DNA of 64,000 nt from Phanerodontia chrysosporium (GCA_001910725.1 MJGA01000009.1:310001-374000); one strand, 5' to 3'; counted from the first letter of the stretch, positions 12,240 through 22,568 are shown. Notes: generated from the sequence alone by a model not told the origin. Program-made: numbers and translations.

Positions 12240-12881
12240 ATGGAGCTGACCTTGACCCGCGACTGTGCCATCGCAACAACTCTCTTGACCTCTAATGGTC
12301 AGACCCTCTACACCATCGCAAGTCCGAACAAGTGGCGGCTGCTCACGACAACCATCACGAGGCATGTCCTGAATGAGGGTGATGGCTCGGAGCAAAGCTC
12401 GACAGAGCTCGGCAGGATCAACTGGCACTCATTCGGGCGCAGTACGCGAATCATCTACAATGGAAAGATTATGGAGGTATCGAAGTTCATGCCGCGAGAA
12501 GGTACATGGACAAGGTACCTCTGATCGTCCTCCACGGAGACTGTTCTCGAACTCACCTGAAAGTTGACCAGGGCTCGCTGCTTTGTCGCACCAGACGGCA
12601 GATCGTACAGGTGGAGGATGGGCTTCACGACGAGCTATGTGAGTAGTCATTCATTTACACAGACCATGGACGCCAATGCTGGGCACGAGCAGCTCGAGCG
12701 TATCGAAGACGCAGGAGATCACATCGTGGTCGCAAAGATGCGCCAAGCGAACCCATTCAAGAAACGCAAAGCCTCGCTCCACATCGACTCGAGTGCATCG
12801 CACTTTCTAGACCTGCTTGTGATCACCTGGGTATATATCGAGCACAGACGGCGGGGACACGGGCATCATGGGCACAAATGA
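12240..12881 (+). CDS. DUF6593-type basidiomycete protein, copy 2 of a tandem pair
   Basis: Paralogue of the gene just upstream. Three exons (12240-12514, 12572-12638, 12693-12881) give 176 residues. The middle exon is 67 nt in both copies and both introns sit at the same codon positions. Shared text: MELTLT, RINWHSFGRSTRIIYNGKI, VAPDGRSYRWRMGF, IVVAKMRQAN, LDLLVITWVYIEHRRR. The end is His/Gly-rich (HGHHGHK). A tandem duplication is clear. Function is unknown for the family. Confidence 0.75.
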
Positions 12882-13109
12882 ACGAATTGCGAGGGACGAT
12901 GCTCCTCACTGTCGCTTGCGCGTGCGCTGTGTGCTGCAGAGATAGGTTCTGCATTTGATTATGAGCACCTAGTACTACTACCTGAATACAGGGTGTCCAC
13001 GGGTCATCATATCCAAAATGCGAAAACAACCTTTCGTGTTGCTCTCGTCCTGAAGGACGCGCCATCGCCATGAAAGCTCGAGACTGGGTATGACAAGAGG
13101 TGATCCATC

Positions 13110-14400
13110 CTACTCCCAAGGTAAGATGACGGCCCTGAAGTGCGCTTCCTCGCGGTGCTGGAAAGCCTCTTCCGCCTTGCACAGCGGGAACTTCTCGACA
13201 AACACTTTAACGTTGTGTCTTACCGAGTACTCGACTGTCTGTTTGCAGTCCTCGGTTGTGCCAACGAACCATCCGTGAATAGAGAGGCGCTTCGATGGCA
13301 TCATTGCTGTATGCAATTTAGAGCAAGATGTATCCACCACAGATGAAGACGGACCTGGTCTGAAGGGTGCGTCGTCCAGAGGCAGGGATAAGATGAGCAG
13401 CTTGCCCTCGAATGCGAGTCCCGCAAGCATCTTGATGTTTGCCTCCGCGCGAGGAGCCGTTGTGATGATGACGTCTGCACCACCGAGCTTCTGCAGCTCC
13501 TCGGCAGCATTCTGCGCGGATTCGTCGATGAAGATATCCGCCCCCAGCTTCAGCGCAAGGTCCTTCTTGTCTCCAGAAGTCGAGATCGCAACTGTACGGA
13601 AGCCCATGGCTCTCGAGTACTGTATACCTAGATGGCCGAGTCCTCTGTCGACGATAAGTGAGAGGTGGCATCGATTGCTTCATTGCCCGTACCCAATCCC
13701 GTGAACAGCCACGGTAGCTCCTGGCTTGATCTTGAGGCTCTCCATTCCCTCTTCGAATAACACTCAGTCAGAAAGTCATTCCTGGAAGAAAGACAACACG
13801 TACTGAACACAGTCACTCCGGCACACATCAGTGGCGCTGCTTCCGCAGGGTCAATACCCTTGGGGATGTGGCAGATGCCCGAGGTGGGCACTCTAAGAAA
13901 TTGGGCGATGCCTCCGTCACAAGCACCTCCTTTACGAGATCATCAGGATCACATGCCGCAAGTGACCGAGCAGAGTCGTACCGGTGGTAAACATCATGAG
14001 CTTCTCACACCCGAGCAACTGCCCATTCTTGCAACGGCTGCACTCTCCGCAGTAGCCACGCTGCCACGGCGCACCGACGCGGTCGCCGACCTTGTATTCC
14101 TTCACGGTCGGGTGCGCCGCGACGACGTCACCGACGACTTCGTGTCCAGGAATGGCGGGGTATCGTAGCGGGGCAAGGCGGCCGGTTTGCAGTCCACCGT
14201 CGCTGCAGATCGTGAGCACATGATCCACCACAAAGGGCGAAAAGGTAGACTAACGTTCCGCAGACCCCGCAAGCGAGCACCTTCACCACCACTTCGCCGG
14301 CCTCGGGGTCCTTCCAAGGCCGCTCGGTGCGTTTTAAAGGCGTCGCCGCTGCCTCCCACTGGTATGCGGCGTATGACTTCGGTGGGATGAAGGAGGACAT
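13110..14400 (-). CDS. zinc-dependent medium-chain alcohol dehydrogenase (cinnamyl/CAD type)
   Basis: NAD(P)H-dependent MDR oxidoreductase. N-terminus MSSFIPPKSYAAYQWE; catalytic zinc Cys in LACGVCGT and GHE (PAIPGHEVVGDVV); structural zinc cluster GYCGECSRCKNGQLLGGAC after splicing out an intron that begins gtgtga. Substrate and cofactor core: PLMCAGVTVF, then GLGHLGIQYSRAMGF (Rossmann GxGxxG). The end is HFRAVILPWE. At least five short introns. The gene is in an intact frame once these are removed. Likely an aldehyde/alcohol reductase of the CAD group, active on aromatic or aliphatic alcohols. Confidence 0.85.
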
Positions 14401-15483
14401 GTTCGATATGTTGCAGGCATGGCATAGCTGTGCGAGGGGATTTTATACAACGCAGCGCAAGTCGGTAAGTGCTGAGTAGTTGTGACTTACTCACCGAGGA
14501 CATCTTTCTTCCAATGGTGCGCCCATGATCCACATGGAGAAAGACCGCTCTGAAGCGGGAAATGCCGCCTACGTCAGGTCACTCTAAGGGAGCATGCCTC
14601 GATGAAGACCATTAGTAAGCCGCAACCGGCATATACAGGAGTGTTAGAAGAATCGTCCGCGTGAGTCGGCAAGCTGACGCAGTTGCCCCATGATGGCATT
14701 CAGACAGGCAAAACACAGAAGCATGAGCGGGGGCCGATCCGATGGAGCGCATCTATCGAGTCGGAAATATACACCGAGGTAGATGTGCCCGAGGCCGTTT
14801 GAGAAGACGGGCCTCGATGACAAGGCAGTCGCTGTTGATTGAGCAGAAGCATGAGACCGGAGCGGGCGGTCGCACTCTACATCACATCAACACAGCCCGC
14901 CAATTGAGCGTAGCAGGTATTGGCATATGGCGTGGGACGTTGGTAATGTCTTCGGAAAGCCCAACCACCTTGTGTCACCGTGGCCTCTTGGGCTCTGCCT
15001 ATAAAAACACTGACATCAGCCATACGTGTAAAGCTCGGCACACCCCACCTCAGCGTAGCCTGACCTGAAGGTGTAGCTATGAGCATACGGCTACAGCATC
15101 TGAGTAACGCCCCGGTTTGCCGTGGCGGGACCTCTCGCTCAGGCTCAAAGTACAAGCTCGCTGCGCATCAGTATCTGCATCAGTAAGATCGACAGAATAG
15201 AGGCGACGCTATAAAGGCATTAAAACCCGTGACTCTTAAAACTCCTACAGCCGTCGCAGGCGAAGTTAGACGGGATCACGGTCAGAGGACGGAGGAAACC
15301 TGCGGGTTGAGCATTAGGCGCTCGAGACGAGTCCGCGATTCGATTCTGCGTCGCGACGTTCTCTTCTCGTGATATCTCGCCGAGGCGGATATCAGTCCAA
15401 CGGGCGACCGATAGACCAAAGAAGTGGGTATACAAGTAGTCTATGAAGCTTTATTCGAGTACACGCAGCTCATCGACTCATGA
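14401..15483. other. intergenic, no gene seen
   Basis: About 1.1 kb between the alcohol dehydrogenase start and the F-box gene end. Only short unrelated open frames. I see no tRNA, repeat or recognisable motif. Confidence 0.45.
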
Positions 15484-16549
15484 TCATAACCTCCAGAAAG
15501 CAGGGCAGCCGTCATACCAATCCTGCCAAGTCGGGAAGTCAGACGAGTTAGGTTCGAAAGCCAGGTCCTCTGCCGTCATTGTTGTAGCCTCTTGTCTCAC
15601 CAGTACACTGGGAACGTCCACCTCGTCATGCACCTCATAAACCTCCCTATACAATTCCTTGTCAACCGTGATCCAGTGCACGGCGGGTATGCAGCGCGCT
15701 GCGTGTTGTGCAACCACAGCGTGATCAACGCTCTGGATCAAGGGCTCTTCTATGCCCAGCAGTATCGCATCTAGGCGGTATAACGGATCTATGCATATCT
15801 TCAGAGTTTGGAACGAGAAATTAGAAAGGCTCTCAAATGCCTCGATCTAAGGAAATGGTCAAAACTACTGCAACCGTAGCCTCGATGAGAACTCACAACA
15901 CTCTGAGCAAGATTCACTCCAACGGACTGTGGGCAATAGCTAAACGAAATCGAGAGCTCCCGCAAAGCGCCCTTCGCGGACGACAAGTAGCCTCCCAGCA
16001 GCGAGGTATTGATACCCGGTAGCCTGATCCGGAGTTTGAGGATAATTGGCTGAGTACCTGCAAGTACTGCGAAAAGCTGTTCACCGTCTGTGCCATCCTT
16101 GAGATCGCCCCACTTGAGGTCTACCTCTTGAACTCGACAATCGACGCCGAGCATGTATAAAGTTTGGAGTGGGCCTGAGAGATAGCGCAGGGAGGGCCAG
16201 TGGTACTGCGCCTGCACCTGCTGATTGTGCCGCCTACAGCTCTCTATTTGGCCTTCTTCACCCCGCTCGTCGGTGCTAATATCGAGGTCTCGGAGATTGG
16301 GGAAGGATTGAACGATGTTCCGAAGATCTACCAGCGACCCCAAGACGCTACCTCGGAGGCTTGTGAGGCAAGGGAATTGCATAGTGTTGTTGTCGAAGTG
16401 GGCGGACCTCACCTCCAACACTCGCAAAGAGTTTCTGAAGGGAGCAAGCAGCGTGGCTAGGGTTGGCCTAGCATTATCGGACCCAAGCTCACGAAGCGGG
16501 AAATCGAGGCAAGTCAATGGGGCCTGCATCGATTGCAGCAGGCTCGCTG
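15484..16549 (-). pseudogene. F-box/LRR protein, C-terminal part, cut off by a retrotransposon
   Basis: 3' portion of one gene whose 5' portion lies at 37634-38059. Here are residues about 143 to 478: leucine-rich text such as LTCLDFPLRELGSDN, LRVLEVRSAHFDNNT, LRDLDIST and LRELSISFSY. An intron at 15847-15896 (gtgagt..ccttag) precedes the last exon, which ends CPAFWRL. Taking out the 21,084-bp insert and one copy of CGCTG joins the two parts in frame with no stop (478 residues). The frame is otherwise undamaged, so the gene was intact until the insertion. The inserted DNA should truncate the product after residue about 142. Confidence 0.8.
16545..16549. repeat. target-site duplication CGCTG (left copy)
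   Basis: CGCTG directly before the left copia LTR. The same 5 bp follow the right LTR at 37634-37638. This proves one insertion event into the F-box gene. Confidence 0.95.
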
Positions 16550-16890
16550 TGTTGTTATCTCCGAGGCGCCGGCGGGATGATGCGCCGAAGGCGCACGCGC
16601 ACCTGGGCGGATGCCCCAAGATGGCAGGTATCGGGACTCGGTAATTACGCCCTCCGGGGCACGGCCATTGGCTCGAGTACTACATTTCATTCCGGCTCAC
16701 AAAGCTTTGATATTATCTTATTAATCCCTTCTCATTGTAGTTATCCGCCTTTTTCTTATTCGTTTCAGAATCCGGTATCCTCTCTATAGTAGTGCTCGGG
16801 TACTGTTATCTACCGTATAAGTACTTGTCAAAAATAGTTAGAAAATCCATCAGTCGTTTTCCCCCTTCACTCCTGCGTGAATCTACAACA
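16550..16890 (+). repeat. copia 5' LTR
   Basis: 341 bp, begins TGTTGTTATC, ends ATCTACAACA. By eye it differs from the 3' LTR (37293-37633) at one base only: A at 16830 against G in the other copy. Confidence 0.95.
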
Positions 16891-16905
16891 GGTTATGAGC
16901 CCCGG
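16891..16905 (+). other. copia primer-binding site (half-tRNA-iMet type)
   Basis: GGTTATGAGCCCCGG follows the LTR with no spacer. Its reverse complement (CCGGGGCTCATAACC) looks like the anticodon arm of initiator Met tRNA (loop CTCATAA), as in Drosophila copia, which is primed by a cleaved half tRNA. Confidence 0.7.
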
Positions 16906-17042
16906 CTCGCTCTAACCGTTCACGACGATCACCCTCTCGCTGCAGATCCAGTGCGGATCACGCTAGCTGTCGATCCATTGCGGATCAAAACTCTACGTCC
17001 AGTACGGACCTCATCTAGACGCCCACGCGATTACCGCACCGA

Positions 17043-19351
17043 ATGTCCGACATGCCCAAGATCGAGCCTCTCAAAGGCGCGGAGAATTACTTCTCCTGGC
17101 AAATCCTCGTCCAAGACATCCTCACCGAACAAGACATCTTAGAATACGCCCTCGGAAAGAAGACACGCCCTGCAGACACAGCCCTCGTCCCTGCTTTCGA
17201 GAAGAACGATCGCAAGGCGCTTAGCGCCATCCGGCTCCGATGTTCCCCCGCGATTGTCACCCACATCGCAAGCGCGACTTCCTCTAAGGACGCGTGGGAC
17301 ACGCTCAAGAACATCTACGCTACGCAAGGCACTCAGTCGAAGGTCACTGCGACGAGGAGGCTGCAGAGGTACAGGATCGAGGAAGGGGCAGACATGGAGG
17401 CAGAGATCAGAAAGATGGGCCAGTGGCGGGAGGAGATTATCTTGGCGGGCGGCACCGTCAATGACGAAGAGTACGCTTTCAATATCTTGTCTGCGCTTCC
17501 CCCTTCGTGGGATGCCTTCGTCACCTCCATGCCCAGCACAGTCTCGTCCGCCGACGTCATCGGACGCATCATGACTGAGGAACAACGCCACAAAGAACGA
17601 GGGCAGGCGACCGCGACCGCTCTGGTCGCTAAGCGCGGCAAGGGACAGGGTCCGCGCAAGAAGAAGCCGAAATTCCGAACCGGCGTCTTCTGCCACGCGT
17701 GCAACAAGGAGGGGCACATCAAACCCGAGTGCCGCTCCACGAACCAGCAGTCCGGCGCTGCCGCCGGCAAGGGCAAATCATCCGCCCACGTGGTCGAACT
17801 CGACGACAAAGACGAGTCCTACGCGTTCGTCGCGCACCAGGACACGAAGGTCTACGCTGTTAAGAATAACAATGGGGAGATTTGGCTGGGAGATACCGCC
17901 TGCGAATCTCACATCGTGCGTGACCGTGATGCATTTATTTCTTACACCGAGACTCCAGGAAGCACCATCAGCGGTGCTGGCGCCTGTGCAGCGCTGGGGG
18001 TCGGCAATGTGCGCGTAACATTCGTTACGGCGGCCGGCCCCGTTTCCGCAATTCTGAAGGACGCGCTGCACGCGCCCAGCATGGAATACAACCTGCTGTC
18101 CCTCGGGCGTATGACCGGTCACGGCCTGACTTTCGCAGGCAAGGGGGACGAGCTCCAGATCCTGGATGGCTCGCGCGTTATCGCTACCGGGCGCAAGGCT
18201 GGGAACAACCTATACTACATGGCTGTTCAGGGACACCGCGCCGGTAATTCCCCCACCTCTCACGCACTCGCAGTCCGCACCTCTCGTACCTGGTACGAGT
18301 GGCATTGCGCTTTAGGGCACATTAACAAGGGACAGTTGCGCGAAATGCACCGTCTGAACCTTGTTGATGGAATGACGGTCGATGACACGTCGGACCCTGA
18401 TTTTGATTGCGAGACTTGCATCCAGGCGAAGCACGCGCGCGCTCCATTCCCCGAGATCGCCACACCGCGGATCCATCAAATCGGAGATCTGGTCTTCTCC
18501 GACATCTGGGGCCCTGCGTCCATTGCCTCCCTCCAGGGCAACCTCTATATTCTCAGCTTCACAGACGCGGGCTCCAGGTACGTCATGATCTATTTCCTCC
18601 GCACACGCGACGCTGCTCTCGATCGCTTCAAACAGTACGAGAAATTACTCGAGACACAGCTCGGCAAGCGCATCAAAACCGTCCATGTGGACAACGCCAA
18701 AGAATTCACGGAAGGACAATTCAAGTCTTACCTCGACGGGCGCGGCATCATTCTTCGGACCACCGCTCCGTATTCCCCTCCCCAGAACGGCGTCGCCGAG
18801 CGGCTCAACCGCACACTCGCTGAACGCGCGCGCGCTATGCTACTAGCGCGCGACCTGCCGAAGTTCCTTTGGCAGGAGGCTTTCGCCTACGCGGTCTACC
18901 TCAAGAACCGCACGCCCACCCGTGTACTTCGCGGCACCACGCCCTACGAGCAGTTCTGGAACAAGAAACCGGACTTACAAGACGCGCAAGAGTTCGGCAT
19001 TCCTTGCTGGGTCTTAGTACCCGCGGCACGTCGCACCGGGAAGCTCGACGCGAAGTCGGAGAAGTTTATCTTCACCGGCATCTCGGACAACAGCGCGGGA
19101 TGGCGCTACTACATCCCAGGTATGCGCAGCATTCAGGTCTCGCGTGACGTCATTTTCCAGAGACAGAAGCCGTACACCGTCCCCCTCGTCGACGGTCCCC
19201 TCAGGCTTGAGGGGGAGAGTTCCACGGCATCGACTTCGGCTACGCCTACGCCTCCGCCATCCAAGCCCGAGGCTCCCGTCACACAGAAAACTTCCGCGAA
19301 GCCCACGACCAAGCCGGCACTCGCGCCGACGCGCACGTCATCCCGATCGAC
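17043..19351 (+). CDS. copia gag-protease-integrase, first part of the split polyprotein
   Basis: Starts MSDMPKIEPLKGAENYFSW (UBN2-type gag). Zinc knuckle CHACNKEGHIKPEC near residue 220. Protease WLGDTACESHIV near residue 280, where the usual DSG/DTG is DTA. GAG-pre-integrase WHCALGH..CETCIQAKH, then integrase with DIWGP, VDNAKEF and PPQNGVAERLNR. The frame is open across all 769 codons up to 19351 and continues in phase at 35644 after the nested element and its TSD are removed. In the present arrangement the reading frame runs into LTR sequence and ends at 19514. Confidence 0.93.
19347..19351. repeat. target-site duplication TCGAC of chromovirus A (left copy)
   Basis: TCGAC before the A 5' LTR; the second copy is at 35639-35643 after its 3' LTR. 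Confidence 0.95.
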
Positions 19352-19821
19352 TGTCACGGATGTGACGGCGCAGCCCTATTTTTCGCCGATTTTTGGCTAT
19401 TTTCCTCGATTAATCCAACGGGCGAGCAGCCCTCGCGCCGTCTGGAGTCCTAGCCGCCCAATGCTCAGCGCCTGGCCATGCAGCGCCAGCGCCCTGATGG
19501 CGCATCACCCCTAGACGCCAGCGCATCCCGCTGCGCGCTCAGACACTGCCCGGATCACCGGTCTGCCCTGCAACCGGTTCCCCGGATTGCCGAGGAGGCA
19601 CTGTCATCCCTGATGACTCCCCTCGCCGAGACACGCCGAGCTGATCAGCCTGATGACACAGCCTCGGCCCGACGCAGCCTCGAGACACTGCCAGCTGACA
19701 CAGCCTCGTGACATAGCCCCAGCACAGCCTCGCCGCGCAGCCCGCGTCGCAGCCTCGCTGGCTATGCTGAGCGCTGCCCATCAGCTTATGTAATCGTATA
19801 GCCTGCCCTGAACTCTTGTAG

Positions 19822-19865
19822 TATATATAGGTAGCACCTCTCGCTCCTGTCCGTCATCTCGACCT
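19822..19865 (+). promoter_or_regulatory. chromovirus A TATA box, predicted transcription start and self-primer sequence
   Basis: TATATATA at 19822. ATCTCGACCT at 19856-19865 begins 34 nt downstream, where transcription should start. It is the exact reverse complement of AGGTCGAGAT at 20049-20058, placed 2 nt after the LTR. This fits mRNA 5'-end self-priming as known for Tf1 of fission yeast. Confidence 0.72.
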
Positions 19866-19883
19866 CTTGGTCAATACGGACAG

Positions 19884-19943
19884 GTAAGCCCCCGCTTGTA
19901 TTGTAGTTACAAACACTAATGATATCTTGGTCAATACGGACAG
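19884..19943 (+). other. candidate 60-nt leader intron in the chromovirus A LTR
   Basis: CAG|GTAAGC donor at 19884, branch-like ACTAAT at 19916-19921, acceptor ACAG at 19940-19943. The 19-bp TCTTGGTCAATACGGACAG stands both at the end of the upstream exon (19865-19883) and at the intron end (19925-19943). The only ATG between the predicted mRNA start and gag (19919) lies inside this interval. Splicing is predicted, not shown. Confidence 0.5.
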
Positions 19944-20048
19944 TTGAACAAACCGTTCGTCGCTGCGTGATCCGCTCCGCCGCGCCATCTCGTCGACCTC
20001 CCCATTTGTGCTCCCTCGTGTAGCGTTGAGCCTCTGCTCCGCGACATT

Positions 20049-20058
20049 AGGTCGAGAT
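20049..20058 (+). other. chromovirus A primer-binding site, self-complementary type
   Basis: AGGTCGAGAT, 2 nt (TT) after the LTR end, perfect complement of 19856-19865. Pairing ends at both edges (flanking bases do not pair). Confidence 0.72.
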
Positions 20059-20198
20059 CTTCTGGGTGCCCTAGGCAATTTTCCCCTACCGCTCCCCCAA
20101 ACCACCGTTTAAAAAAGTTTATCCCCACCGATTAAAGCGAGTACGTCGTAGTCGAGCAGTCCGCTCACTCCGTACACGTTGCTAAGGCTTGCTTTGCA

Positions 20199-20888
20199 GT
20201 GCCGAAAGACGTCCAGCTCAAGGACCACATCCCCCAGCGCATCTTCGACCGCCTCCAACGTCGTCGCGAGGCCGGCAACCCCGTCAAGTGGACTGACCGC
20301 AAAGTCAAAGCGGTCATCAAGTACGTGTCCACGCTCCCCCAGCCTCCGCCCTCTGTCCCCTCCATCAACTGGACTGCTGTCCGCGAGGCTCGCGAAGCCG
20401 AACAACGCGTAAGCAACCGCATCCGCGAGCAGCGCCAGCGCGAGGCGCAAGACGCCCAGGCCGCCGTAGCCGCCTCCTCCTCTAAGCTCAGTTTGGCAGA
20501 GCGCCTCAGCGCCGCCCCGACGTACGAGCCCATCGCCCGCAAGCCCATCGGTATCGACATCCCGAAGTACTCCCCCACCGATCTCGTCGGCATCTTCACG
20601 CCTAAGCTCGACGCCACCATCAAGCGTCTCAAGGCCGTCGAGGAAGTCGACCTCTTCCACCTCGTGAACAGCGACCACGCGCACGGCGTCTGTCAGCTGA
20701 TCGAGCGCCTCCAGCAGATCCGCGCCGAGCTCAGCCGCCTCGCCCCCACCACCACGTTTAAGGAGTGGCATCAATACGAGCTCGGACTAGCTCAAATTGG
20801 TGACATTTCGTTCATCGGTTTAAGGCGCAACTTCCGCCGCATCGTGGGAGAATTGGACATTGTGTACCGGGCTGGATATTTTGAGTAG
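20199..20888 (+). CDS. chromovirus A pre-gag ORF, no Met codon
   Basis: About 229 codons of protein-like sequence: basic start (PKDVQLKDHIPQRIFDRLQ), a charged helical stretch (AREAEQRVSNRIREQRQREA) likely to form a coiled coil, then KPIGIDIPKYSPTDLVGIF and a C-terminus RRNFRRIVGELDIVYRAGYFE up to TAG 20886-20888. There is no ATG in the frame, and none in any frame from 19922 to 21317. It is open upstream to about 20130; GTG at 20199 is only a convenient boundary next to an acceptor-like TTTGCAG. The frame is the same as gag. It could be a separate protein from a non-AUG start, or an N-terminal extension of Gag reached by reading through the TAG. No known domain recognised. Confidence 0.6.
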   Translation: MPKDVQLKDHIPQRIFDRLQRRREAGNPVKWTDRKVKAVIKYVSTLPQPPPSVPSINWTAVREAREAEQRVSNRIREQRQREAQDAQAAVAASSSKLSLAERLSAAPTYEPIARKPIGIDIPKYSPTDLVGIFTPKLDATIKRLKAVEEVDLFHLVNSDHAHGVCQLIERLQQIRAELSRLAPTTTFKEWHQYELGLAQIGDISFIGLRRNFRRIVGELDIVYRAGYFE

Positions 20889-21317
20889 TTTATAAATATA
20901 TCTCGTGTCGCACTGGATTTCGACTGTTCGAATTGTCCGCACTTCTTCGGGCGAACCACAGAGAACGGCGTCACCCTTCCCGCTGATCTCCACGTCGAAG
21001 AAAACAACGGGTCACGAGAAGCCAGGGAGTGCAGCCAACAGCCCTGCCCTTATCGAGAGACTGCCCCTCCGCTACTCCCGGTTCCGCCTAGCGACCGAGA
21101 AACACAGTTCGAACGCCCTCACTTCGCGCAACGGCTAGAATTCGCCCGCGCCTCTGCCACTACTCCGAATACTCCCGATCACAGTCCCCCGGACAGCAGC
21201 CACCACTCGTCTCCCGAGACATCGCTCGGCTCCGTCCTCTCCGACCACGAACCCGCTCCCTCGCCGTTTAATCTCTCCCGCGCTCAATCAGGAGCCAACA
21301 CTCCCCGTCCCCCCAAT
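20889..21317 (+). other. open in-frame stretch between the pre-gag TAG and the gag ATG
   Basis: 143 codons with no stop, in frame with both neighbours. Text is Pro/Ser/Thr-rich near the end (DHSPPDSSHHSSPETSLG) and includes CSNCPHFFG. No ATG. This suggests Gag is made longer than the ATG at 21318 implies, or that the ORF was once continuous. Confidence 0.6.
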
Positions 21318-22568
21318 ATGTCAAGCACTCCCGGCGGAGCGCCTCCTGGCCCGGCTCCCCCCGACCCCATCTCCGCTGCTCTCCTGCAAATGGCCCAGGC
21401 GATGACGCAGCTCACGAACACGGTTAACACTCTGGCCCAGACTATTGGCGCCAATCGGACAACGGTCAACGCAACGGTCAATGCCAACAAGGAGCTCCCC
21501 TTCGTCGAGAAGCCCATGCCATTCAAAGGGAAGGGCTCAGACACGGCCCGTCTCTTCCGTGCCGCCTATCGCATCTACGCCGACGGGCAGCCGGAGAAAT
21601 TCGGCAAGCGCGACGTCAACGGTAACCTCGAACGGGACGCAAACACCGGCAAGATCTTGGTAGACGGCCAGAAGTGGATCGTCGGCGCTCTCTCCTTCAT
21701 GCAGGACGAAGCGGCCGAATGGGCACGGCAGTACATCGAGCAAGCGGCAGACGGCACACAGATATTCGACGGCTCTCGCGCCACGTTCTGGGAAGCTTTC
21801 AAGAACCGGTTCGAGCCCATGGACGAGAAGGCCGAGGCTCTCAGCAAGCTGCAAGCATGTACGCAAGGCAATCGTCGGTTCGCGGAGTTCTTTGCGGAGT
21901 TCCAAGCCCTCGCCGGTCGCACGAAGCTCACCCCGGAAGACCTGGCGGCCCGGCTACGGACGAAGTTCAACAAGGACTACCTCGAGCGGATCTCGTACAT
22001 GGTCAACCCCGCTACCGGCAAAGGCCCCGAGACGTACGACGAGCTCAAGAACGCGGGTTTTGCCGTCGACCGGTCGAAGGACAAGCTCTCGCAAGACCTC
22101 TTGGCACAGCAAGGCAAGACGTCCTCGACTCCGGCTAGCTCGTCGGCGCGCGCCTTCCGCGACCCGAACGCGATGGACATCGACGCCGCGAACATCGACG
22201 AGCTGTTTAAGGGTCTCACTGGCACGGATCTCAAGCGCCAGTTCGACGCCGTCATGAAGGATCGCTGCAAGGTCTGCGGCTCGAAGTCCCACAAGTCCAC
22301 GGACCCCGTGCACCGCGACTCGGTCTGCAACCATTGCGGCAAGAAGGGTCACTGGTCCCGCGTCTGTCGTGCCCGCCTCGAGGGCAAGCCGAGAACTGCC
22401 CCCGCTACCGCCGCCGTCCGCGCCTCGTCTTCGGATACCTCGTCACAGGACTCCTCGTCTCCGGCCTCCTCGTCTTCGGGCAGCTCGTCTGACGACCAAG
22501 CCGCCGCGCTCGCCGCCCTCCGTGATCAGCTGGCTCTGATACAGAAACAGCTCGGGGGTTTTGCTTAA
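21318..22568 (+). CDS. chromovirus A Gag
   Basis: 416 residues from the first ATG on the predicted mRNA. Pro/Gly/Ala-rich start (MSSTPGGAPPGPAPPDP), capsid-like retrotransposon gag domain (PFVEKPMPFKGKGSDTARLF, then WARQYIEQ..FWEAFKNRFEP), and a C-terminal canonical zinc knuckle CNHCGKKGHWSRVC, preceded by a second Cys pair CKVCGSKSH. Ends LGGFA. A GGGTTTT heptamer in the zero frame sits just before the stop. Confidence 0.9.
   Translation: MSSTPGGAPPGPAPPDPISAALLQMAQAMTQLTNTVNTLAQTIGANRTTVNATVNANKELPFVEKPMPFKGKGSDTARLFRAAYRIYADGQPEKFGKRDVNGNLERDANTGKILVDGQKWIVGALSFMQDEAAEWARQYIEQAADGTQIFDGSRATFWEAFKNRFEPMDEKAEALSKLQACTQGNRRFAEFFAEFQALAGRTKLTPEDLAARLRTKFNKDYLERISYMVNPATGKGPETYDELKNAGFAVDRSKDKLSQDLLAQQGKTSSTPASSSARAFRDPNAMDIDAANIDELFKGLTGTDLKRQFDAVMKDRCKVCGSKSHKSTDPVHRDSVCNHCGKKGHWSRVCRARLEGKPRTAPATAAVRASSSDTSSQDSSSPASSSSGSSSDDQAAALAALRDQLALIQKQLGGFA
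22556..22562 (+). promoter_or_regulatory. candidate -1 ribosomal frameshift site GGGTTTT
   Basis: In the gag frame it reads G-GGT-TTT, the X-XXY-YYZ form of a slippery heptamer, one codon before TAA. Slipping by -1 enters the pol frame, which is open from here to protease. Confidence 0.6.

Larger units (their letters stand above)
19352..20046 (+). repeat. chromovirus A 5' LTR
   Basis: 695 bp. I saw no difference from the 3' copy (26358-26890 plus 35477-35638). Carries TATA box, predicted mRNA start and a candidate leader intron (see separate entries). Confidence 0.94.

Noticed and set aside
16200..16644. Plus-strand frames across the F-box gene and copia LTR
   Set aside because: Antisense to the LRR coding sequence; no conserved content.
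19478..19784. Open frames in the A LTR, repeated identically at 26484-26787
   Set aside because: They are LTR sequence in which a chance frame is open; no start context or domain.
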